Source of the DNA: CAYLMG01 sp964464635
GTDB taxonomy: Bacteria > Planctomycetota > Phycisphaerae > Sedimentisphaerales > Anaerobacaceae
Direction: 5' to 3'
Assembly (NCBI GenBank): GCA_964464635.1
Contig: CAYXGT010000023.1
Coordinates: 1 to 30,786, forward strand
DNA length: 30,786 bases
The notes beneath the pieces were generated by a model, which had not been told where the DNA came from, did no database searches, and saw only the letters and a program-made list of their open reading frames with translations. The translations under genes were made by a program, and so were the position numbers. Of this stretch, positions 7,940-14,869 are shown piece by piece (the first letter of the stretch is position 1; each line of letters starts with the position of its first letter).

Positions 7940-7958
7940 TCCTTCGTAATCCGAAGGA
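7940..7958. repeat. Small hairpin element, perfect-stem variant
   Basis: TCCTTCG-TAATC-CGAAGGA: a perfect 7-bp stem. It matches the TCCTGAG/CGAAGGA family, but the tandem G-A mismatch of the other copies is replaced by Watson-Crick pairs. It is preceded by CTTG like several other copies. Confidence 0.5.
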
Positions 7959-8071
7959 TGAAGAAGGAAGCGTAAGCGAAGACGGAACGATAGGGAGGAA
8001 AGCATGCCCGACCGTAGCTTCGAGAGAAGCGTAGGCGGGCTCCTCAAGCATCGGCCGGCGGCCAACGTTAG

Positions 8072-8091
8072 TCCCGAGCATAGTCGAGGGA
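8072..8091. repeat. Small hairpin element, covarying copy
   Basis: TCCCGAGCATAGTCGAGGGA. Compared with the standard TCCTGAG..CGAAGGA copies, the fourth stem pair has changed from T-A to C-G on both sides. This is a compensatory change that supports selection or conservation of the hairpin. Confidence 0.5.
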
Positions 8092-8197
8092 GTCAAATAT
8101 TCATAACTTCTTTTCTATTAAGGAGTTACTTAGCAATAATAAATCATAAATCATAATTAATAAATTATACTGAAGGACTAACAAATGTCAAATAATC

Positions 8198-8239
8198 ACG
8201 AGACACGAGAAACGAGACACGAGAAACGAGTCACGAGAC
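8198..8239. repeat. 14-bp tandem repeat, three units
   Basis: Two identical units ACGAGACACGAGAA (8198-8211, 8212-8225) and a third with two changes (8226-8239). Degenerate CGAG/CGAC words continue to about 8304. Confidence 0.7.
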
Positions 8240-8317
8240 ACTAAAAACGTGTATCCCGCATCGAGAATCCGATATCGAGCGACGAGAGACGAGCGACAAG
8301 CGACTATTAAATATGCA

Positions 8318-8510
8318 AAACAAAGCCAATTTGTACCACGGGCTTCCAGCCCGTGGACTTTTGCTAAGTCCTATACATATAGAGTGTTATATAAATATTT
8401 ATCCTGTCATCCTGTCTGGAAATGAGCACAAAAACAAAGCCAAACAAAGCCAATTCAAACCCAATTTTAGCCCAAAATTGGCTTTGTTTTCCCCCAAATT
8501 GGCTTTGTTT
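8318..8510. repeat. AACAAAGCCAATT repeat cluster
   Basis: Direct copies of AACAAAGCCAATT or its core at about 8318-8332, 8433-8443 and 8444-8455. Inverted copies AATTGGCTTTGTT lie at 8477-8489 and 8498-8510. The copies at 8444-8455 and 8477-8489 can pair into a long hairpin. Reading frames running through the area are by-products of the repeats. Confidence 0.6.
8336..8356. repeat. CCACGGGCT perfect hairpin
   Basis: CCACGGGCT (8336-8344), loop TCC, AGCCCGTGG (8348-8356): a perfect 9-bp stem. It is not followed by a T-run and not next to a gene end, so it is better read as an interspersed palindromic repeat than as a terminator. Confidence 0.6.
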
Positions 8511-8587
8511 GACAAAAGAATCTTCGCATTTGCGAATATTCCTATGGTATGGCTTGCTAAATATATATTCACTCTGCGGCCTTTGCG

Positions 8588-8620
8588 TCCGCCTTTAGCG
8601 AGACCTCGCCTTCTGGCGGG
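8588..8620 (+). repeat. 33-bp palindromic element, copy A
   Basis: Form TCCGCC-N3-(G)GCGAGACCTCGCC-N4-GGCGGG, with one G-to-A change in the core. The flanks CCTTTGCG and ACCTTTGCGG are halves of the word repeat that surrounds it. Confidence 0.65.
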
Positions 8621-8783
8621 ACCTTTGCGGTTTAAAAATCCGCGGTTAAATAATAAATATTTTTATTTTACCTGCTGTATATTCCGATTATTATGTTATA
8701 GTATTGCGAATGGCGGTTTAACCTTTCATCTCTCAAGAGTAAGCCTCCAACAAAAAACAGTGTGAGAGATAATATTTTTATTG

Positions 8784-8804
8784 GCCTATAAAAAGGCTCA
8801 GGAG
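8784..8804 (+). promoter_or_regulatory. csp leader hairpin and ribosome site
   Basis: GCCT (8784-8787) and AGGC (8794-8797) form a small stem just before the ribosome site GGAG (8801-8804). The GTG start follows at 8812. Cold-shock genes are often controlled through their leader, but whether this small stem does so is inference. Confidence 0.35.
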
Positions 8805-8811
8805 AACAAAA

Positions 8812-9015
8812 GTGAGTACAGGAACAGTAAAATGGTTTAATGCAAGTAAGGGTTTTGGTTTTATCACTCCGGATGACGGCGGCAATGATTTGTTTGTCCA
8901 TCATTCGGAAATAAAGGCATCAGGCTACGCATCTTTGGATGAAGGCCAGAAAGTCGAGTTCGAGGTAGGCGAGGGCAAAAAAGGCCCCTGCGCTACTAAC
9001 GTAATACCCGGCTAA
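8812..9015 (+). CDS. Cold-shock domain protein (CspA family)
   Basis: Single-stranded RNA/DNA-binding OB-fold protein of 67 aa, acting as an RNA chaperone in the cytoplasm. It shows the classic order KWFNASKGFGFIT (RNP-1) then DLFVHHSEI (RNP-2) and a C-terminal GPCATNV strand, full length for the family. The start is GTG 8812 behind GGAG at 8801-8804. It is monocistronic: a strong terminator follows 23 nt after the stop. Which paralogue (cspA, B, D...) it corresponds to cannot be told. Confidence 0.96.
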   Translation: MSTGTVKWFNASKGFGFITPDDGGNDLFVHHSEIKASGYASLDEGQKVEFEVGEGKKGPCATNVIPG

Positions 9016-9038
9016 TCAGCTTTAAAGCTTACAAACCC

Positions 9039-9065
9039 AAAGGCCTCCTAAAAGGGGGCCTTTTT
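9039..9065 (+). terminator. Rho-independent terminator of csp
   Basis: AAAGGCCTCC, short A-rich loop, GGGGGCCTTT, then a T-run ending at 9065. The stem of about ten pairs contains one G-T wobble. It stands 23 nt after the cold-shock stop codon. Confidence 0.85.
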
Positions 9066-9178
9066 ATTTCTCATATTAAAACTATCACGACCGCCAAATT
9101 TGCCGCCGGTTTAAATTCGTGGCTCGTTATTCTGAATTCTCAGTCAGGAGTCCATAGGACTGTATTCTGTGTTCTTAA

Positions 9179-9925
9179 TTATTCCGGCACGGGCAAATCG
9201 AGTTCGGCGAGGACTTTTTTCATATCTTCCCAGACCCGCAGGCGGTTCTCGTGCGTGTAGCTGCGCAGTAAATACGCGGGATGATACGTTGCTAAAAGCC
9301 TTATCGCGGGCTTACCCAGGCCGGGATAATATTCGTGGATGTGGCCTCTGAGCTGGCCGATGGATTTGGTATTTTCCAGAAGCGTTCTGGCTGCGTGTGC
9401 ACCCATTGCAACAATAATTTCCGGCTGAATAATTTCAATCTGTCTTTGCAGGTGCGGAAGGCAGCTTATTATTTCTTCAGCTTTCGGGTCCCTGTTTTCG
9501 GGCGGGCGGCACTTAAGGATATTGCCGATAAACACATCTTCGCGTTTCAGCTTCATAGCGTCTATAATTTTATCGAGCAGCTTGCCTGCTCTGCCGATGA
9601 ACGGCCGGCCCTGCGCGTCCTCATCTGCGCCGGGTGCTTCGCCGATGAACATTATCCGAGCGGCTGGGTGTCCCTCGCCGGGAACGGCATTTGTTCGCAG
9701 GCTGCCGAGCTCGCATTTGCGGCAGTTACGGACTTCTTCATTTAGCTTTTCGAGCTCGATTTTTGCCTGCTCAGCCCTTTTCTCTCGCTCGATTTTTTTG
9801 CGGGCGATTTTCGGGTCCTTAGCGGCGAAGCCGCCGGAAAAGAAATTTTCCATCTCTGCGTGCTGTTGTGCTGCCTTATTAAAATCCATAATTATAGATT
9901 GTATTAAAGCTTTTTGTAAAGGCAA
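9179..9925 (-). CDS. Family 4 (Fe-S) uracil-DNA glycosylase
   Basis: Removes uracil from DNA in base-excision repair. Motif A GEAPGADEDAQGRPF and motif B TYHPAYLLR are present, as are the four 4Fe-4S cysteines of family 4: CRKC upstream of motif A, and a C-x16-C pair beginning at CRPPENRDP. An N-terminal charged helix (about 45 residues, KKIEREKRAEQAKIELEKL) precedes the catalytic domain. The longest frame opens with TTG at 9925. The ATG at 9889, giving 236 aa and starting MDFNKAAQQ, is the more natural start, although neither has a clear ribosome site. The gene converges on csp and stands alone. Confidence 0.93.
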   Translation of the reverse strand: MPLQKALIQSIIMDFNKAAQQHAEMENFFSGGFAAKDPKIARKKIEREKRAEQAKIELEKLNEEVRNCRKCELGSLRTNAVPGEGHPAARIMFIGEAPGADEDAQGRPFIGRAGKLLDKIIDAMKLKREDVFIGNILKCRPPENRDPKAEEIISCLPHLQRQIEIIQPEIIVAMGAHAARTLLENTKSIGQLRGHIHEYYPGLGKPAIRLLATYHPAYLLRSYTHENRLRVWEDMKKVLAELDLPVPE

Positions 9926-10017
9926 CGAAAAAACGGCCTGTGTGAAAAACGGGTTGCTTTTATAGCGGTTTTGTGGTATATATATTCTATTGAATATTTT
10001 CTATGAGGAGACCGGCA

Positions 10018-11709
10018 ATGAGAAGGGCAGTTCTTTTATTTGTTATTTTTTCAGCGGTTTCTGTATGCTCAGGTGCTGTTATTACCGTTGATGATGACGG
10101 CCCGGCTGATTTTAATAATATCCAGGATGCAATAGATTTTGCCGTTTATGGAAATACGATATCTGTCGCAGCAGGTACATATATCGAAAAAATCATACTT
10201 AAAAACGGGGTTGCCCTGATTGGACAGGACCCAAACATTACAATTATTGACGGCAATGATAACGGCTCAGTCGTAATATCTGAGGGCTGTGATGCGAATA
10301 CAATCCTTGAGGCGTTTACAATTACCAACGGCACCGCCACAAATGCTAGGAGACGGGGTGGAGGAATGTACAACCGCGTAAGCAATCCCGCGATAATCAA
10401 TTGTGCGTTCAGTGACAATTCAGCTCAAAATGGTAGTGGGATGTACAATTATTATAGCAGCCCGATTGTAACAGGATGTACTTTTACTGGTAATTTGGCA
10501 GATGGTAGCGGCGGTGGGATGTACAACTTTGAAAGCAGTCCGACTATTATAAACAGCACGTTCAGTGAAAACTCAACTGATAGGAGTGGGGGCGGGATAG
10601 AAAATAGAGGAGGCAGCCCGATTGTGACAGAATGTATTTTCAGCAATAATTCGGCAGATAATAGTGGCGGTGGGATGTATAACAGCAGTGCGGAAAGCCC
10701 AACAGTAACCAAATGTACATTCAGCGGAAATACGGCGGGAATAGGGTGCGGTGGCGGGATTTGCTTTAACTACAACGGCAATCTAAAAGTTACTGATTGT
10801 ATATTCATGGAGAATTCTGCAGACGATAGCGGAGGTGGATTGTACAATAGCGGTGACAGCTTGACAGTAATCAATTGTACATTCATTGACAACACAACTT
10901 TTAATAACGGCGGAGGGATTTACTGTGAAGACAGTAACTCAGAAGTTAAGGACTGTTTATTCAGAAGCAATTCTGCGTTTGGCGGCGGAGGGATGTCAAA
11001 CAGATACAGCAATTCAACAGTAACAAACTGCACATTCAGTGGCAATACAGCTTTTTTAGCTACTTATGGATCGGGTCATGGCGGCGGCATGGACAACTCA
11101 AGCAGCAATTTAGCGGTGACAAACTGCACCTTCAACGGTAATTGGGCACACTACTTTGGTGGCGGGATGCTAAACTCTGGCGGAGATTATATAACAGTTA
11201 ATAATTGCATTCTGTGGGCTAACACTGCAACATTATCTCCACAGATTTACAACACTTCAGATTCTTTAATAATCACCTATAGTGATATTGATGGCGGGTG
11301 GGAGGGTGAAGGTAATATTGATGCCGACCCGTGTTTTGCTGAGCCTGGTTATTGGGATCCGAATGGGACGCCGGCGGATGCGAATGATGATTTCTGGGTT
11401 AATGGTGATTATCACTTGCAATCACAAGCGGGCAGGTGGGATGCGGATAGTGAAAGCTGGGTGATAGATGACGATACAAGTCCGTGTATAGACGCAGGTG
11501 ACTGGATGAGTCCTATAGGTAACGAACCCTTTCCTAACGGCGGAAGGGTGAATATGGGCGCCTACGGGGGGACAGTCGAGGCCAGCAAGTCATATTTTGG
11601 GGCTGAGCCGTGCGAGGCTATAATAGCGGGTGATATTAACGGTGACTGTATAGTTAATTTTGTTGACCTTGCGATAATGGCGCTTCACTGGCAGCAGGAA
11701 GAAAATTAA
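10018..11709 (+). CDS. Secreted beta-helix protein with dockerin-like end (1)
   Basis: Predicted exported protein of about 563 aa. ATG 10018 has GAGGAG (10006-10011) upstream, making it preferable to the in-frame ATG at 10003. A signal peptide ends near VCSGA. The body holds about ten repeats of roughly 24 residues (pattern SP-V-CTFSGN-A-SGGGMYN), typical of right-handed parallel beta-helix/polymorphic-repeat proteins. The C-terminus has a cysteine-containing segment, then one Ca-binding dockerin-like repeat (GDINGDC...VDLAIMALHW), a common ending of planctomycete secreted proteins. No catalytic residues can be pointed to; a role in polysaccharide binding or cell-surface display is inference. 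It heads a two-gene unit with its paralogue 13 nt downstream. Confidence 0.85.
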   Translation: MRRAVLLFVIFSAVSVCSGAVITVDDDGPADFNNIQDAIDFAVYGNTISVAAGTYIEKIILKNGVALIGQDPNITIIDGNDNGSVVISEGCDANTILEAFTITNGTATNARRRGGGMYNRVSNPAIINCAFSDNSAQNGSGMYNYYSSPIVTGCTFTGNLADGSGGGMYNFESSPTIINSTFSENSTDRSGGGIENRGGSPIVTECIFSNNSADNSGGGMYNSSAESPTVTKCTFSGNTAGIGCGGGICFNYNGNLKVTDCIFMENSADDSGGGLYNSGDSLTVINCTFIDNTTFNNGGGIYCEDSNSEVKDCLFRSNSAFGGGGMSNRYSNSTVTNCTFSGNTAFLATYGSGHGGGMDNSSSNLAVTNCTFNGNWAHYFGGGMLNSGGDYITVNNCILWANTATLSPQIYNTSDSLIITYSDIDGGWEGEGNIDADPCFAEPGYWDPNGTPADANDDFWVNGDYHLQSQAGRWDADSESWVIDDDTSPCIDAGDWMSPIGNEPFPNGGRVNMGAYGGTVEASKSYFGAEPCEAIIAGDINGDCIVNFVDLAIMALHWQQEEN

Positions 11710-11722
11710 TGGAGATTAAAAA

Positions 11723-13300
11723 ATGAGAAAAGCGATTTTTATGCTCGTCGTCATTTCAGCGGTTTCGGTATGCCCAGGACAGATTATTTACGTAGATTGC
11801 AATGCGCCGGGGGTGAACAACGGTTCAAGCTGGACTGATGCCTATAACTACCTTCAGGATGCTTTAGCAGATGCCAATTCTTCACCCAAGCCAATCGAAA
11901 TCCGAGTCGCTCAGGGTACCTATACGCCGGACAGCAACTCTGTTTATCCGGAAGGCACAGGTGACAGAGAGGCAAGCTTTAACCTGATAAGCGGTGTTGT
12001 TCTCAAAGGCGGCTACGCCGGCTTTGGCCAACCTGACCCAAATGTTAGAGACATTGAGTTATATGAAACAATTTTAAGTGGTGACCTCGATGGTAATGAC
12101 ATTGATGTAAACGACCTCTATGATTTATTAGATCATCCGACTAGAGCCGAGAACAGCTACCATATAGTGTTTGTAAAAGACACAAATGAAACTGTGTTAA
12201 ATGGTTTTACGATAACAGGTGGCAACGCCCATGGTAATGACTCGCCGCATTACTACTATGGAGGCGGAATGTACAGTAAAAGAAGCGGCCCGATTGTTCT
12301 CAATTGTAAGTTCATGAGTAACTCAGCATATAAGTACGGTGGAGGTGTTGATTTAGACGGTTGTAACGATTGTTCGGGACCTTTGTTTATCAACTGCACA
12401 TTCATAGGGAACTCGGCAACCGATGGGGGCGGCTTGAATAGCGACTACAGTAGCTCAACTATAATTGGATGCACATTTATTGAAAACTATGTATCTTCAT
12501 ATGGTGCAGACTCGGGAGATGGTGCCGGCATTTACCTCTATCATAGCAACTCAAAGATTGAAAACTGTCACTTCCATGCGAACTCAGCTCTTGTAATTGG
12601 TGGTGGTATATGCAACGAAAGTAGTAGTAGTCTACATGTGACTAATTGCTTATTCAGCGGGAACTCCACAGGAGAGTGGGGAGGATATGGGGGTGGCATT
12701 CACAATGCGCTTTCAAGTGCTGAAGTGATTAGCTGCACCTTTAGTGGAAATTATAGAGCCGCCATTTCCGAATATGACTGTGACCTTACAATTACCGACA
12801 CTATTATCTGGGGGAATACACCAGTGGAAATTTATTCCGATGAACCATCAATACGCTACAGTAACATCCTGGGTGGCTGGCCGGGTATCGGCAATATTAA
12901 TTCTGACCCTTGTTTTGTGATGCCGGGATATTGGGCAGACAAAAATGACCCTAATATAATTGTTGAGCCAGATGACCCAAATGCCATTTGGGTTAATGGT
13001 GATTATCACCTGCAGTCGCAGGCTGGCAGATGGGAACCGTACAGTGGTAGCTGGATTAAGGATAATGTTACCAGTCCCTGCATTGATGCAGGCGATATGG
13101 CTAGCCCCATCGGCTACGAGCCATTTCCAAACGGCGGGAGGATAAATATGGGTGCATACGGCGGGACAGTCGAAGCGAGTAAGTCGTATTTCGGTGCAGA
13201 GCCGTGTGAGACTATTATTGCAGGTGATATTAACGGTGACTGCAAGGTGGATTTTGTGGATTTTGCGATAATGGCACTGCACTGGCAAGAAGAATATTAA
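11723..13300 (+). CDS. Secreted beta-helix protein with dockerin-like end (2)
   Basis: Paralogue of the preceding gene, 525 aa, ATG 11723 with GGAG at about 11711. The signal peptide (MRKAIFMLVVISAVSV) is nearly the same as its neighbour's. An N-terminal domain (IYVDCNAPG...GSSWTDAYNYLQDAL) of the kind often starting planctomycete beta-helix proteins replaces the first part. The repeats GGGMY / CTFIGNSA are fewer and longer. The last 100 residues, from NGDYHLQSQAGRW to the dockerin-like repeat GDINGDC...AIMALHW, match the neighbour almost residue for residue. The centre differs, pointing to modular evolution with fixed ends. It ends at a clear terminator. Confidence 0.85.
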   Translation: MRKAIFMLVVISAVSVCPGQIIYVDCNAPGVNNGSSWTDAYNYLQDALADANSSPKPIEIRVAQGTYTPDSNSVYPEGTGDREASFNLISGVVLKGGYAGFGQPDPNVRDIELYETILSGDLDGNDIDVNDLYDLLDHPTRAENSYHIVFVKDTNETVLNGFTITGGNAHGNDSPHYYYGGGMYSKRSGPIVLNCKFMSNSAYKYGGGVDLDGCNDCSGPLFINCTFIGNSATDGGGLNSDYSSSTIIGCTFIENYVSSYGADSGDGAGIYLYHSNSKIENCHFHANSALVIGGGICNESSSSLHVTNCLFSGNSTGEWGGYGGGIHNALSSAEVISCTFSGNYRAAISEYDCDLTITDTIIWGNTPVEIYSDEPSIRYSNILGGWPGIGNINSDPCFVMPGYWADKNDPNIIVEPDDPNAIWVNGDYHLQSQAGRWEPYSGSWIKDNVTSPCIDAGDMASPIGYEPFPNGGRINMGAYGGTVEASKSYFGAEPCETIIAGDINGDCKVDFVDFAIMALHWQEEY

Positions 13301-13322
13301 CTAATAAAACTAAAATAAAAAT

Positions 13323-13351
13323 GGCGCTTGATAATAAAGCGCCCTTTTTTT
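13323..13351 (+). terminator. Terminator of the beta-helix gene pair
   Basis: GGCGCTT (13323-13329) and AAGCGCC (13337-13343) form a 7-bp stem with a 7-nt loop, followed by a run of Ts. It lies 23 nt after the stop of the second beta-helix gene. Confidence 0.85.
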
Positions 13352-13375
13352 ATGTTACAAACTAATTTTACTTCT

Positions 13376-13422
13376 GGATTCCCGCTCCCCACTTTCGTGA
13401 GGACAAGCTTCGCGGGAATGAC
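13376..13422 (-). repeat. GTCATTCCCGC..GCGGGAATCC element with inner hairpin
   Basis: Outer arms GGATTCCCGC (13376-13385) and GCGGGAATGAC (13412-13422) form an inverted repeat. Inside lies a second hairpin, TCCCCAC-TTTC-GTGAGGA (13386-13403), with one wobble. The same outer arms, in the opposite orientation and with a different inner hairpin, occur at 29101-29148. Confidence 0.55.
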
Positions 13423-13433
13423 AGTACTAACTG

Positions 13434-13456
13434 AATTCCCGGGCGGGCCGGGAATT
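13434..13456. repeat. AATTCCCGG palindrome near gdh operon end
   Basis: AATTCCCGG (13434-13442), loop GCGGG, CCGGGAATT (13448-13456): a perfect 9-bp stem just beyond the last gene of the minus-strand gdh operon. No T-run follows on the minus strand, so termination here is possible but unproven. Confidence 0.45.
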
Positions 13457-13470
13457 AAACAAAACAATTT

Positions 13471-14817
13471 TTACACGAGGCCCTGGGCCATCATAGCATT
13501 TGCGACCTTGACGAAGCCGGCAATATTTGCGCCGACGATAAGATTGCCGTGTGTATTATATTCTTCGGCGGTTGTGTAACAGGTTGCGAAAATATTTTGC
13601 ATGATGTCCTTTAGTTTTTCATCGACTTGCTCACTGGTCCAGGCCATTCTCATACTATTCTGGCTCATTTCAAGCCCGGAGACGGCGACTCCGCCTGCAT
13701 TTACTGCTTTTGAGGGGCCTATCCGGACGTTGTTTTTGAGAAGAAGATTCGTCGCATCAATTGTTGTTGGCATATTTGCAACTTCAGCGACATATTTGAC
13801 TTTGTTTTCGATTATTTTTTTTGCATCTTCGACGTCGAGCTCGTTTTCCGTAGCGCAGGGCATAATTATGTCGCTTTTGATGCCCCAGGGTTTTTCGCCG
13901 GGGAAGAACCGGACCTTGAATTTATCAGCGTAGTCTTTTACGACATCTCTATTGCTCATCCTCATCTGGAGCATATAGTCGATTTTCTCGCCGACCACTC
14001 CGTCCGGGTCGTAAATAAATCCATCAGGCCCTGAAAGGGTTATGACTTTTGCTCCGAGTTGCGCTATTTTCTTTGTCACCCCCCAGGCCACATTGCCGAA
14101 ACCAGAGATGACTATGTTTTTACCGTCGAGATGGTCTTTGTTGACCTTGAGCATCTGCTCAACAAAGTAAACCGCACCATAACCGGTGGCTTCAGAGCGG
14201 ATGACTGAGCCTCCCCAGCCGAGGCCTTTACCTGTTAATACGCCCTCAAAACGATTAACGAGCTTTTTATATTGGCCGAAAAGGTAGCCAATCTCTCTAG
14301 CACCGACGCCGATGTCACCTGCGGGAACATCCGTATCCGGGCCTATGTAATGATAAAGCTCATTCATAAAGCTCTGGCAGAATCGCATAACTTCGTTATC
14401 GGTTTTGCCCTTGGGGCTGAAATCGGCGCCTCCTTTAGCGGCTCCCATCATTAGTCCTGTAAGGGAGTTTTTGAAAATCTGCTCGAATCCGAGAAATTTG
14501 ATAATGCCAAGATAAACGCTCGGATGAAAACGAAGCCCGCCCTTGTAAGGCCCAAGTGCGCTACTGAACTGTACCCGAAATCCTCGGTTGACATTTAAGT
14601 TACCTTTATCATCCTGCCAGGTGACGCGAAAAAATATCTGCCTTTCAGGTTCGACAATTAGTGGGAGGATACCAGCCTTGATATATTCCGGATGTTTCTC
14701 GAGCACAGGCTGGAGGGATTCTAGGATTTCTTTAACCGCTTGATGGAATTCCGTCTCGCCGGGATTGCGTCTCAAGACCTGTTCATAAACAGTTTTTATT
14801 AAAGTATTTGCTGTCAT
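13471..14817 (-). CDS. Glutamate dehydrogenase (GdhA-type), copy 1
   Basis: Reversible amination of 2-oxoglutarate to glutamate, the junction of carbon and nitrogen metabolism. The 448 aa fit the hexameric NADP-type family: substrate-binding GPYKGGLRFHP (K92), catalytic K128 in GAAKGGADFSPKGK, a Rossmann domain with SGFGNVAWG, and the C-terminal SGLEMSQNS segment. The first glycine-box residue is Ala (GAAKGG) where its paralogue has GGAKGG. ATG 14817 with GGAG about 9 nt upstream. It is last in a three-gene minus-strand operon, 52 nt behind the PPDK-like gene. Cofactor preference cannot be read with certainty. Confidence 0.93.
   Translation of the reverse strand: MTANTLIKTVYEQVLRRNPGETEFHQAVKEILESLQPVLEKHPEYIKAGILPLIVEPERQIFFRVTWQDDKGNLNVNRGFRVQFSSALGPYKGGLRFHPSVYLGIIKFLGFEQIFKNSLTGLMMGAAKGGADFSPKGKTDNEVMRFCQSFMNELYHYIGPDTDVPAGDIGVGAREIGYLFGQYKKLVNRFEGVLTGKGLGWGGSVIRSEATGYGAVYFVEQMLKVNKDHLDGKNIVISGFGNVAWGVTKKIAQLGAKVITLSGPDGFIYDPDGVVGEKIDYMLQMRMSNRDVVKDYADKFKVRFFPGEKPWGIKSDIIMPCATENELDVEDAKKIIENKVKYVAEVANMPTTIDATNLLLKNNVRIGPSKAVNAGGVAVSGLEMSQNSMRMAWTSEQVDEKLKDIMQNIFATCYTTAEEYNTHGNLIVGANIAGFVKVANAMMAQGLV
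14352..14430 (-). repeat. 79-nt block identical to copy in second gdh
   Basis: These 79 bases are identical to 18399-18477 in the other glutamate dehydrogenase gene, including all third codon positions. The similarity fades stepwise on both sides. The block covers the region just after the catalytic lysine. Confidence 0.85.
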
Positions 14818-14869
14818 TTCAATTTTCTCCGATATAAAAATTTTGTATAAATTAAAGCTTAATAAACAT

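Larger units (their letters stand above)
7819..8811. other. Repeat-rich 1-kb spacer
   Basis: I see no protein-coding gene. The spacer contains: a promoter-like TTGAAT-N16-TATAAT (7874-7901) that is itself part of a repeated word (compare 30633-30656); a small perfect hairpin (7940-7958); a GC-rich patch (7960-8090) ending in another hairpin copy (8072-8091); an AT-rich stretch; a 14-bp tandem repeat (8198-8239) decaying into CGAG/CGAC words; a CCACGGGCT hairpin (8336-8356); a cluster of AACAAAGCCAATT repeats (8318-8510); and a 33-bp palindromic element (8588-8620). Confidence 0.6.

Noticed and set aside
8198..8304. Tandem CGAGACACGAGAA units as a possible CRISPR array
   Set aside because: Units are 14 bp with no spacers and decay into simple words; no cas genes are present.
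8313..8765. 150-codon plus-strand frame
   Set aside because: Runs through the AACAAAGCCAATT cluster, the CCACGGGCT hairpin and a 33-bp element; the residues come from repeats and no family is seen.
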